This document shows positions 43,893 through 55,089 of a stretch of 64,000 nucleotides of DNA, piece after piece. The stretch is from assembly GCF_035222375.1 (NCBI RefSeq), contig NC_085890.1:186001-250000 (forward strand), read 5' to 3'. The notes beneath the pieces were generated by a model. That model saw only the letters and a program-made list of their open reading frames with translations. It was not told the origin of the DNA and made no database searches. The stretch's first letter is position 1. Each line of letters starts with the position of its first letter. Source of the DNA: Podospora pseudocomata (Eukaryota; Ascomycota; Sordariomycetes; Sordariales; Podosporaceae). A program made the translations under genes and the position numbers.

Positions 43893-46088
43893 TGTAAAGT
43901 CACAAGACACTGTTGAATAAATTCTCTCCAGTATTCTAATTACCTTGAATAGTTAACAAACAATATTTCCTCCTACTGACTCTGTATATTTCTAATATTA
44001 TTTTGTTTCCTTTCACTTTGATTAAAAGTACAAATTTATATCTCAATCATTCATCGATTGTATTCGGAAATTTGAAATCATACAATAGTATTAGTAAGTT
44101 TCTTAATAGTTCTGAATTTGCATCAGTTTCTTTAACATTAACTCTTTTTATTAGTAATACAAAGAAAAAATATATTAAAACTATTCATTTAGATTTATTG
44201 AAAATAAAAGCTCAAAATATTTTCTGATTATTAATATTTATTCTATAATTGTGAGTACATAATGTGAGAAAGATTAGGGTCTAGAGACTTGAAATTTTAT
44301 ATTTGATCCTATAGTAGATATTAAAAATTTCTTATTATTCAATGAAACATGATGGTGTATAAACATTATTTCTGTTTTAATAATAATTTAGCAATTATTG
44401 AATTGATTCTTTTTTTATATAAAACCAGTTTCTGAGAATAGTTCTTTTAAAAGGTTATAATGTTATTCCCGACAACTATTTTAGCTTTTCATTATAAATA
44501 GTAATCTCATTATTTTAGTAGTGAGCAACGCTACTATTCCTTTCTCTTATGTTATATCCCGGTACATTTTTCGAAAAAAGAAAACATTATCTATTGTTTA
44601 ATAGAACTTAGTACTTGCCATAAAGTTAGGTTTCAAATCCTAACTACCATACTCTGTTGAAAGCTATATTTATTTCTGTTATACTTACAAGTGGAATAAC
44701 CTTTCTAATTGAGATAATTATACAGTTTTTACTTCTAATCAAAGAAAACGGAAAACGTTTAATACCGAAATAAGAAAAACTTAATAGAAGAAAATAAAAT
44801 TGATCAAAAGTAATAAAAATAGTTAAGAACTAAAACAGAAGAATTTTTCCCTTTAAATTTCTCTCCTTTAATATTTATCATAGACTCTCCTGCCTGAGAA
44901 AAAATTAAAATTTCTTCAAGTAGAAATTAATAATAATCCTAACAATATTCAAAAATATTTCTAAAGTACACAACGCCTTATAGCTTTGTTTTATTTCACA
45001 AAACTAAATGTAATTCACCTTTTGAAAGTTTTTATCTATTTATGCCTTCCGTTTTTTTTTAAAAAACATACCCTAATCAAATTACCTTTTTTCTTTACAA
45101 AAAACAACACAACTAATTTAACCATTAAGCGTTTCTATAAACCTGTAAAACTTTACATCTTTAAAATATAACCTTAGTAAAGCCTGGTATAGTTTTATTA
45201 AAAATTATGGGGATATAAAAGGTTACTTTTTGAAAGCCTAATTTATAGTTAAGAGTAAAACCACGATTCAATCTTTGAGATTTATTAGCAAATATTACAA
45301 AGTAAAAATTAAACCTTTTTATTCTTGAAAGAGCTTATAAATCACTATATTGGCGAAAAAGTGTAATAATATTAGTATAAAATAACTGGTAGGATTTTAT
45401 AAGGCTTTTATAAAAAGTCATTTTTCAAAAATCGCGGGAGCCCAGTGTAAGAAAACCGAAAATGTGGTTTTACTCACTATTAAAATAAAGAACTTAATAA
45501 ATTCAGAAAGTCCCTTCTTTATAGAGGGGCCTCCTATTTATAGGGACCTAGTTAGCTGAGTTCCGATGAATTGGGAGATATATTCTAGTATTATTTATAT
45601 AGTAATATATAAAAATATGATGAACCTATCTATACCATTATAATTTTATTTTAATATCTATTTACTTATATATTTCCCGATTACTATTCCTCACAATAAA
45701 CATCGGACAATTCATTTGAAAATATTAACTTAAGTCCTCAATGATATCATATAGTGAGTTTATAATAAGATTACTAATTTATAGACCTAAAACTGAGGTT
45801 TTCGACAATCTTCTTACTATTATTCTTATAGTTAAATGATCGAAAAATTAATAGTATTATGTAATTTTAACAGATGTTAAATGTAATGAAGTATTTTCGT
45901 TTTTAACCTTCCTTTTGCATCACATCATAACTTTTTTATATTCTAGTACCCTTTTAAAATATATCTAACAAACCCTTTTATTTTAAATAAAGGATCTACT
46001 TGTATTTTCATATTGTTACCTTATACTCTTTTGTATACCTTATGTATTTCTCTTCTTATTACTATTACTTTATTTTAAGACATTCAGC
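43893..46088. other. AT-rich RIP-type desert
   Basis: About 2.2 kb of AT-rich sequence with homopolymer runs. Short frames (for example 44003-44227 and 44986-45171) have no motif and are compositional. A partly readable stretch near 45430-45560 is slightly more GC-rich, but nothing was recognised. Confidence 0.6.
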
Positions 46089-46090
46089 TA

Positions 46091-47218
46091 ACGTACGTCA
46101 TACGCGAGCGACCACTTGTTTCACGCGACGCGTAGCCTCACCCTCAAACCTAATTTTCTCAACAATCTAAAATGCCATCTACTTCAGAGGAAGCCTATAT
46201 AATCTTAGACCTTAATGCTCTTGAAAATGATAAAAACCTAAGTGTATCAGCTGCACCTAAGATGTATAACGTCGATCGCAGCACGCTTAGACACCGCCGC
46301 GCCAGCCGGCCTGTACGACGCGATACAACACCCAATTCGAAAAAGCTGACTCAATCAGAAGAGGAAGCTATTGTCCGATATACTATTGAGCTATGTACGC
46401 GATATTTTCCACCAAGACCGCGTAGTGTGGAAGATATGGCCAACTATTTGCTCAACGAACGCGGTGCGCCTCCTGTTGGCAAGCTCTGGGCTCACAACTT
46501 CGTCAAACGCCAGCCAGAGCTCCAGACGCGTTATACACATAGATACGACTACCAAATGGCCTTGTGCCGTACGATCCAGAGAGGGTGCTTTCCAAGCTGG
46601 ATGTGAAGCTTCGTACGCCAACACCTCCGACCTCCCGGCCCGGCACTCCACAACCTTGGGTCTTCCAGACACCACACAACCCCCAAGAAGCCAACTCGCA
46701 GTCAACGCTTATTAAGACTCGCATTTGCCAACCATCAAAATAGCTCCCGACTTCAATGTTGGCTGCTGTGGACCAGCTTGCTAAAAGTACAATGGCTGTG
46801 ATGCACCAGGTGGCTCTCCTACGTGCAGAGAACACTTCACTCCGCAAGGCCAACGAGGCACTAAGTAAGCGCCGGAGAGCCAAAAAAACACGTGTGCGGC
46901 TCGGAGGATCACTTACTGTGCAGGATGCACACGATCTACTGGACAAGAAGGCCGTGAGTGGAGAGGGAGTGCAAGAAACACAGCCGGATGGTAGTTGTGC
47001 AGGGGTGGCTCATACGAAGGTTCGATGCTGTGGTGTGTGCGGCAAGCCTGGCCATAATGCACGTACTTGCCAGGAGGCTGCAGAATTGTCTGATTCAGCT
47101 ATTGCCGAGGAAATTGTAGTTGGTTACTAGTGTTGTATGTAGTAATTAAGGATGATTGTTGGTAGGTAGTGGAGAACCCACGGCTCGCTTGTACCCACGA
47201 CTCGCTTATAATGTATGT
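46091..47218 (+). mobile_element. Internally deleted pogo/Fot1-like transposon with mismatched ends (copy H, 1128 bp)
   Basis: TA is duplicated at 46089-46090 and 47219-47220. The right end, read inward, is ACATACATTAT plus AAGCGAGTCGTGGGTAC and AAGCGAGCCGTGGGTT, the usual two-unit pattern. The left end is ACGTACGTCAT plus ACGCGAGCGACCACTTG, and no second 17-bp unit is evident. The element is a deletion derivative; the junction near 46559-46572 falls at GGCCTTGTGC, a 10-mer that in relatives occurs near the start of the retained right part. Confidence 0.88.
46172..47130 (+). pseudogene. Transposase remnant of copy H
   Basis: ATG 46172 starts MPSTSEEAYIILDLNAL with both helix-turn-helix regions. 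After YDYQMALC the frame jumps across the missing catalytic core into the PYDPERVLSKLDVKL region in the wrong frame and stops at 46606. The C-terminal coiled coil and knuckle CGVCGKPGHNARTC are intact in a frame running from about 46756 to 47130. All three catalytic Asp positions are lost. Confidence 0.87.
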
Positions 47219-47220
47219 TA

Positions 47221-47903
47221 ATGTATATTCATAATTTTAGCGTAAGCTAGTCTTTAACTTCCGTGGTTTTTTTGGTTCTATCCGAACTTTACTTAATAAT
47301 ACTAAATATCCTAAATATATTTTTTTCGATACATAAACTCCATTTTTTCTTTATTAGTTAAAAATCCGGTTCCGTTTAACGCGTCGACTATATCTTATCT
47401 ATATCGCTTATATTCCTTTAAAATATATAAGTAAATAAAGATCTTATTAAAATAGTATACTATTATTTTATTTGGGTACTTTCGTAATATATAAATCAAA
47501 AAAGATTAGAATGTTATACACATGTTAATTAATCCGAATAATGTTATAAAATACTCGAAATAGTTATAGGGTATATAAAACGCTATTTCTATTTATTCCT
47601 TTTTTAATGTAAAAATCAGTAAATTTAATAGGTATATTTAAATATTTAAAGCATTTCGCTTTAATTAATTAACCCTATTGCCTAAATATCAATAGTAACG
47701 AGTAACTGATTTTTATCATTTCGTTATTTAATTAATACTAACGTATATATGATCATACACCACCGTCTTTTCTTCGGTATAAAGAATACGGGATATTTTA
47801 CTAGCGATATAAGTCTAATATATCCTTTTCTTAAATTCTTATATCAATACTTCCCTAATTCCGCACTTTATTTATCGTTAGTATAATAAATTTTAGATAG
47901 CTA
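47221..47903. other. AT-rich spacer between copies H and I
   Basis: About 680 bp of RIP-type AT-rich sequence. No gene or repeat is recognised. It ends with the TA target duplication of copy I. Confidence 0.6.
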
Positions 47904-47905
47904 TA

Positions 47906-49102
47906 ACGTGCGTGATAAGGGAGCGCCGCAGACAAGCGAGCGCCGCACTTTCTACCACCCTACCACCGCTATCCTCAATTACACAACCACAACACTAGGA
48001 AATAACTATAACTAAATCGGAAACAGATGAATCAGATGATTCTGCAGCCTCCTGGCAGGTGCGTGCATTATGGCCTGGCTTACCGCACACGCCACAGCAC
48101 CGAATCTTCGGACGAGACCCCCCTGTACCACCACCACTTTGTCGATTTTCCTGGATTACCTGCTCGCCCACGGCCTCCTGATCCAGTAGATCCTGTGCCT
48201 CTTGTACAGTAAGTGACTCTCCAAGCCTCAGACCTGTTCTTTTGGCTCTCCGGCGCTTGCTTAGTGCCTCATTGGCCTTACGGAGCGAAGAGACCTCTGC
48301 CCGAAGGAGAGCCACCTGGTGCATTATAGCCGTTGTACCTTTAGTAAGCTGGTCTACCGCCGCCAACATTTAAGTCGGGGAGCTATTTTGGTGGCTAGTG
48401 GTGCGAGTCTTGATGAGCGTTGACTGTAAGTTGGCTTCTCGAGGGTTGTGTGGTGTCTGGGAGACCCAAGGTTGTGCAGTGCCGGGCCGTGAGTTTGGAG
48501 GTGTTGGCGTACGAAGCTTTATATCTAGCTTAGAAAGCACCCTCTCTGGATCGTATGGTATAAGGCCAGCACCTGCAAAGCCACCCTGTATGTTCTTCTC
48601 TGTTATAGAGGCGAAGAAGGCCTTGCGGAAGGCACAGAGGAACTCGAGCTTGCTTATGTGGCTGGCGTTTGACGAAGTTATGTGCCCAGAGCTTGCCAAC
48701 AGGGGGCACGTCGCCTACGCGCAGCAGTTGGTTGCCCATATTTTCCACACCACGCAATCTCGGTGGAAAAGCTCGCTCACATAGCTCAATAACGTATTGA
48801 ACAATAGCATGCTCTTCGGATTGAGTGAGCTTCTTCGATTTGGGCGTAGTATCGCGTCGTGCAGGCCGGCCGGCGCGTCGGTCACGGAGGCTTGAGAATG
48901 GTATGTTATATAGCTTTGCTGCGGCTCGGAGGCTTAATTTCGGAGTGTTTTGAATAGCTTCAAGGGCTAAGATTATCCTGGCTTCATTTAAGGTAGGAGG
49001 CATGTTGGGTTGTAGAGAAAGCTGATGTTGAGTGTAGGAGGCCGCGTCGCGGTCGAAAAGTGACCAGCCCACTTATATGACCGACTCGCTTATAAAGTAC
49101 GT
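47906..49102 (-). mobile_element. Internally deleted pogo/Fot1-like transposon with mismatched ends (copy I, 1197 bp)
   Basis: TA is duplicated at 47904-47905 and 49103-49104. The left end is ACGTGCGTGAT plus AAGGGAGCGCCGCAGAC and AAGCGAGCGCCGCACTT. The right end, read inward, is ACGTACTTTAT plus AAGCGAGTCGGTCATAT and AAGTGGGCTGGTCACTT. Each end repeats its own unit twice, but the two ends carry different units, so this copy seems to combine the ends of two subfamilies. The catalytic core is deleted. Confidence 0.88.
47995..49003 (-). pseudogene. Transposase remnant of copy I
   Basis: ATG 49003 begins MPPTLNEARIILALEAI and runs through both helix-turn-helix regions to FVKRQP. There it joins HISKLEFLCAF of the C-terminal side in a shifted frame, so the whole catalytic domain is missing. 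The remainder has SKLDIKLRTPTPPNSRP, a stop just before MLAAVDQLTKG, the coiled coil, and the knuckle CGVCGKPGHNARTC. It cannot be a transposase. Confidence 0.87.
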
Positions 49103-49104
49103 TA

Positions 49105-52100
49105 TTATTTTCCTAACTAAATTTAACTTACTTTTCTTATTTACTTTACGTACCGGCTAATAACCGTATAATAACTTACTTTAATAATATACGGTATATC
49201 CGTATATAATATACTTAAACTAAAACACCTTTCGATATTCCCGATATTTAAAATAAAGTTATACCGTAATTCTTCTGTAAGGTATATATTATATAACTGA
49301 AAATACTGATTTTATTTACTTCGCGACTTTAATACTAATAACCATTTTATCTTCCCAATATTCCTTCCAGCTTTGATATACGAACTTTTAAAGCTAGGAT
49401 ACTTATTGTACGCGGATTATCCTCTATTATTTGTATTACTTCTTTAATATTATTTACCGGGTAAATCTTTTTTATTAGGTAAAATTGTCGTTTTTAATAA
49501 CTTCTCTAGTAATTTCTTTAACACTTTATTAATTAATCGTATAACTTTTATCTTTAAGAAGATCTTTCTTTGTACTTCGCTTCTAACCTTTTTATTATAT
49601 CTTATATCTTCTAAAACTCTACCTCCTTTCATTCGGTATATTAAGTAAAGTTTTCTTTGAAGTTCGAGACTTTACTTTCCTCATACTCAACAATTTTAAG
49701 CCTTATAACTCTCAGTCCTTTGGATAAAATAATTGTTATCATTTTCGTTTTATTAACTAAGTCGGTTAAGTATCCTATAATCCTTTTTAAAGTATCCTTA
49801 CCGTAAATAAAGTATTTAAAATTACCTTTACCCTCATACCGAAGTAATTAGTTTTAGGCTATTACCGCTTATATTTATCGTTAGAGCGACTATTACTATA
49901 GTAACCCTTATTATTACCTATGTTTTCTGTATAACGCTATAATTACCGATCGTCGATCCGTATAGTTATATTGGTATACCTATTAATAGTATTAAACCTC
50001 GACCCTTTATATACTTTACTTTGTTACCGTTTTTTTAAGTTATCATAAAAAATTTACATTAATCCTTTACTATGAATAATATTATATAAGTTATTAATAC
50101 TAAATAAAGCTACGTAAATTACTATGAAATTTAACATAGATCTACGAGCCTCTCTTACGCATATTTTACCTTATTATACTTTTTCAATATTTCTTTAAGT
50201 TTAGTTTCGAACATATAATTGCTTTTACAATATTACACCGTAATCTTCTCTTAGTCCTCCTCCTCTTCCTTATTTAAATCGTTAAGAATAGGTTCGAACT
50301 ATGTAAAAGCCCTATTCTTACGTTTAGTTACTGCAAAAATTACCTTCAATTTTTATTAACATATTAATTTAGACAGTAACGAAAATAGATTTCAAGCCTT
50401 ATCTCTCCTCCTTTATAATACTCCGGTACTGGGAACCTAAATATTTACATAAGTATAGTCGTTATAACGATAATTTAGTCCCGGATCTATTAAACTTCGG
50501 TCTCAAATTCTTTAATACGTTCAGTTAACTATTTTACGGTTATAATAGAAGGTCCTCTGCTATTTAGGTTAGGTGGGAGGCTTCTTCTCTAAACGTTTTT
50601 AGGTCCGACTATAATGGTAAAAAAATGCTTTTAACTTATTTGTATTAGAGTTAAAGTATATATATGACATGTAACAAACTCCTATCCAGAACTTTTAAAG
50701 GGGATGATAATTAAACGTACTTTTAAGCAATGCTGGTTCGATTTAGCTAAATAGTATATAATAAATAGCTTGACTAAATTATAATAGTCTAAATACTAAC
50801 GATTGTAACTTGAATTATATAGTACGGGAACATTCTATACCAGCTAGTTCCTTCGTATATATAGACCTCCATCCTCCAGTTACCTCCGTACCTGGCTTAC
50901 CGCGGCTCACTGGTGAGTAGTGCTGATCCGGCTCACCTTTGCCAAAACTCTGCAGCTCCGCCGTTACATTTTCCTTGATTCGCTACCACGGCCTGCTGCA
51001 GTTCCCACTCGGTCTTGCTATATGGTTGGTCTGTGACAGCTTGTAGTATTAAAGCAGTAGTCTACTGTCCAAGAGGGCTTACAGAGACCCATTTATAACA
51101 ATAATACATAAAATGAAAACAATAATTTCACTTATTGTTAGAATAATAGAGTTTAATTTTCGTACTAGAATAGAATTATTTTAAATCTTAACAATTTGAG
51201 GATAAAAGGATAAAAAACTATAAAAAACTTCGGATACATGAAAAGTACTTTAATTACAACTTTATTTCCTATATTAAAATACAAACCTAAGTTTCGGGAT
51301 AAACGGTCACTAAAGCTTTAAGTAAGAACATCATTTCTAATACTTTTATAAAAGTACGGAAATCTCTATTTCACCTTATTAAAATCCATTGGAATATAAT
51401 ACACTTTTAACTCGATATTTAAAGACATACCAAATAATTTGCGTGTTTTTTAAAAACAAAAACTACCTTCAGTTTTAAAACCCATAAATTTAATATTTTT
51501 ACTTTAACTCACGACTTTATAATCTTCAAAACCATCCAATAAAATATAAGTAACTATACATAAATTAAATAAGATTATTTCCGTAAAGTTTAACTTTACT
51601 TTATGAGCTAAATAAACGAGAATTTAGAGGTAAAACCAAATTTCCTAAAAAGAAAAGATTTGATAGTTACAATTTCAATTAATATTAACAACAATCACGC
51701 TAAGTTTTGAATTATAATATTAAGGTATAAGATATTTATAGGGTACTTTGATTGAATGTAGAGGCGTTTCGAATAAGAGGTTATAGTTAAGATAAGTACT
51801 ACGATAATACAAAAGAATGAATAAAAAGTCTTATTAGCTTATCATGAATAATTATTAGAAAAACCCAAGAGGTTAATATAAAATATACTTATAAACTCCA
51901 AAAGTTTTACCTTATAAAAAGGCGCCTTTAATAGGGACCTAGCTTACTAAATCTCTACAGGCTATCTAGGCTCCTAAAAGTTTCAATATATTTAGGTTTG
52001 ATATATAAAAAAATAATTTAATATAATCATATTAAATGTAAAATTTATAGTTTTACTTAAAGTAAAAAAAAAGGGTATAATATTAAAATAATATATGAAT

Positions 52101-52293
52101 AATACGGGAAAGTATACTAGTCCATTATAAAAAGTAATAAAGATGTTTCAAAAGGATTGATATATACTTATTTTACAACTTTGAATCTTCTACGATAACT
52201 CCTATAAAAGAGAGCTTTATTTATAGAAACCTCATTAACTAGATCTCTATAAGTAGAGATATTCTTTAATATTATCTAGTTAACTCATTATAT
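49105..52293. other. AT-rich RIP-type desert with a GC-richer island
   Basis: About 3.2 kb, largely AT-rich. A frame on the minus strand at 49450-49632 is Lys/Leu-rich and probably compositional. An island of balanced composition at about 50865-51090 is described separately. A decayed retroelement is likely, but no domain is readable. Confidence 0.55.
50865..51090. repeat. GC-richer relic, possible retroelement leader
   Basis: About 225 bp of balanced composition in AT-rich DNA. On the minus strand a pyrimidine/AT segment ends in GCTGTCACA near 51031-51039, like an LTR 3' end. It is followed by GACCAACCATATAGCAAG, which could be a primer-binding leader. No matching second LTR was found, so this is a guess from shape only. 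Confidence 0.3.
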
Positions 52294-52295
52294 TA

Positions 52296-54156
52296 ACGTA
52301 CGTTATCAGTGAGTGAGGCATATCAGTGAGTGGGGCACTTTCGATGCGACGCGACATCTTTGTACTCAACAACCACTTTTCTCTACCATCAAAGATGCCC
52401 TCTACTTCAAAGAAAGCCAAATAATCTTGGCTCTCCAGGCTCTTCAAAATGACGAAAAGCTAAGCATACGGGCTGCGGCTAAGGCCTATAGAGTCTCCCA
52501 GGCAACGCTAGGGCGCCGACGCGCTGGCAAGCCTGCACGATGCGACACTACACCCAAGTCGAAAAAGCTCACTCAATTAGAAGAGGAGGATATGGTTCAC
52601 TATATTATTGAGCTATCTGCGCGAGCTTTTCCACCGAGATTAAGTGGTGTGGAAGATATGGCCAACCAACTGCTATGCGCCCGCGACGCGCCTCCTGTCG
52701 GCAAGCTCTGGGCACACCGATTCGTCAAACGCCAGCCAGAGTTCCGGACGCGTTTTACGCGTAGATACGACTACCAGAGGGCTAAGTGCGAGGATCCAAA
52801 GGTTATTAGCGAGTGGTTTGCGCTTGTGCGGAACACTAAGGCCAAGTAAGGTATCGTGGATGACGATGTTTACAACTTCGACGAGACTGGGTTTATGATG
52901 GGCATTATCTTCGCGGGCATAGTAGTTACGACCTCGGACGGCCTTAGCAAGGCAAAACTGCCCCAGCCTGGCAACCGCGAATGGGCAACGGTGATCCAAG
53001 GAGTCAATGCCCTCGGCTGGGCTATCCCTCCCTTCATTATCTTGGCCGCACAGTACCACCTTGCCAACTGGTACACCGAGTGCAATTTACCGTCCACCTG
53101 GCGCATCGCAATTACCGATAATGGCTGGACTACCAAGCCGGTAGGCCTAGATTGGATCAAGCACTTCGACTATCACAGAGCGTCTCTCACAAAGGGCAAG
53201 TACCGGTTGTTAATCCTCGACGGTCACGAGAGCCACCACTCGACCGAATTCGAGCGCTACTGCCAGGAGAACAACATCATCACGCTCTGCATGCCTCCGC
53301 ATTCTTCACACTACCTCCAGCCACTCGATGTCGGCTGCTTTGGGCCGCTGAAGCAGGCGTATGGTCGCCAGGTTGAGGACTTAATGCGTGCATATATCAA
53401 CCACGTAAACAAGCTCGAGTTTCTCTGTGCCTTCCGCGAGGCCTTCTTCGCCTTTATAACAGAAAAGAATACACAGGGTGACTTTACGGGTATTGGCCTT
53501 GTGCCGTACAATCCAGGAAGGGTGCTTTCCAAGCTGGATGTAAAGCTTTGTACGCCAACACCCCCGACCTCACGGCCCGGTACTCCACAACCTTGGGTAT
53601 TCCAGACACCACCCAACCCCCGAGAAGCCAACTCACAGTCAACGCTCATTAAGACTCGTATTACAAACCATCAAAATAGCTCCCCGACTTCGATGTTAGC
53701 TGCTGTAGACCAGCTTACTAAGGGTACGATGGCTGTGATGCACCAGGTGGCCCTCCTTCAGTCGGAGAACGCTTCGCTCCGCAAGGCCAATGAGGCACTA
53801 AGTAAGCGCCGGAGAGCTAAAAAAACACGTGTACGGCTCGGAGGATCACTTGCTATACAGGATGCACATGATCTACTGGACCAAAAGGCTGTGGGTGCGG
53901 AGGGAGTGCAAGAAACGCAGCAGGATGGTAGTGGTGCAGGGGGGGTCCGTACGAAGGTTCGGTGCTGTGGTGTGTGCGGCAAGCCTGGCCATAATGCGCG
54001 CACTTGCCAGGAGGCTGAAGAAGCCTCAGATTCAGCTGCTTCTGATGTAATTATAGTCGGTTCCTAGTGTTGTGGTCTAGCAATTGAGGATAGTTGTAAT
54101 AGAGTAGTAGAAGGTGCCTCACTTATTGATATGCCCCACTCACTGATAATGTACGT
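52296..54156 (+). mobile_element. Full-length pogo/Fot1-like transposon (copy G, 1861 bp)
   Basis: TA is duplicated at 52294-52295 and 54157-54158. The left end is ACGTACGTTAT plus CAGTGAGTGAGGCATAT and CAGTGAGTGGGGCACTT. The right end, read inward, is ACGTACATTAT plus CAGTGAGTGGGGCATAT and CAATAAGTGAGGCACCT. The pattern matches copies A and B, but the unit core CAGTGAG replaces AAGCGAG. This is the only long copy of the subfamily to which A, B, H and I belong. Confidence 0.92.
52395..54067 (+). pseudogene. Nearly intact DD35D transposase of copy G
   Basis: From ATG 52395 a 1-nt deletion after about ten codons shifts the frame; the rest reads in one frame to 54067 apart from a TAA at 52847-52849, where relatives have a Tyr codon. 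Domains in order are psq helix-turn-helix, CENP-B/Tc5 helix-turn-helix, YNFDETGF, LDGHESHHS and QPLDVGCF (catalytic Asp residues, the last two 35 residues apart), a Pro/Ser linker, a coiled coil (LLQSENASLRKANEAL) and the CCHC knuckle CGVCGKPGHNARTC. It is a good model of the full protein from which the short copies derive. Confidence 0.88.
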
Positions 54157-54158
54157 TA

Positions 54159-55087
54159 TTTATTATTTTATAAAATAGGAAAATATATTGTTTAATAATC
54201 TTCGTAGAGGCTTATAATATTATCATTCGCGGCTATTTTAGACCCTCGTTATCACTATATATATATAGATATATAATTAAACATAATTCAGTCATTAGCT
54301 TCTAAATTAAACTTGGGCTTATTTGGTTATTGTAAAGTATCATGTTGAAATTGTCAAAGGCCGTTATCAAAGGTTACTTATTATTATTTTATTATATAGT
54401 GTTCTTAAGTTCCATAGCCTATATACTTCACTAGTAACTTCTAGGTATTGTATAAACTATTTTTGCTATATTACAAGTACTATAAATACCTACTATTATA
54501 GAGCCTTCAGGCTTATACATACAATATTACCCTTAATATTATTAAAGGTTTTTACAGTTTAGAAAAGCCTTCTACTTAATATTGAGCATTACATACAATA
54601 TAATCTTATGTAATCTTTCAAAAATAATGAAATCCACACTTGTTACAGTTAAGCCAACGGGCAGGTCAGACAGTACGGGCGTCCCGGGACGCGCTCAGCT
54701 AATCGATAGATTAAATAAGGGACAGCTAATTAGAAGGTGATTAAAGTGATTAGATATAATTAGTACGGTTACGGACGAAACTAATTAGGGCGCAATGAAA
54801 GCAATTAACTATAATTACAGTAATTACGAGTGGGGCTAGTTAGGTTATATTTGGCGCGGTTTAAATATAATTAATCTAGAGCTTTAAAATCTATATATAT
54901 GGAGGAATTAAATAAATATGAAATAGCTATATAATATATAATATAATTTTATTCGTTGATATTTAAACTATTATGATTAGAATAAATCGTTGTTCTATAC
55001 TATTGGGCAATGCCGAATGTAGATTACTTCAAAGTACCTTGGATTAATACTTCTTTTAAGGTTTTAAATACAAGTTTTGTTATACGT
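54159..55087. other. AT-rich spacer with a possible LTR relic
   Basis: From about 54638 a less AT-rich segment begins TGTTACAGTTAAGCC and includes CGTCCCGGGACGCG; a TATATATA box lies near 54892. It could be the start of an old LTR, but no matching end or target duplication was found. Confidence 0.35.
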
Positions 55088-55089
55088 TA

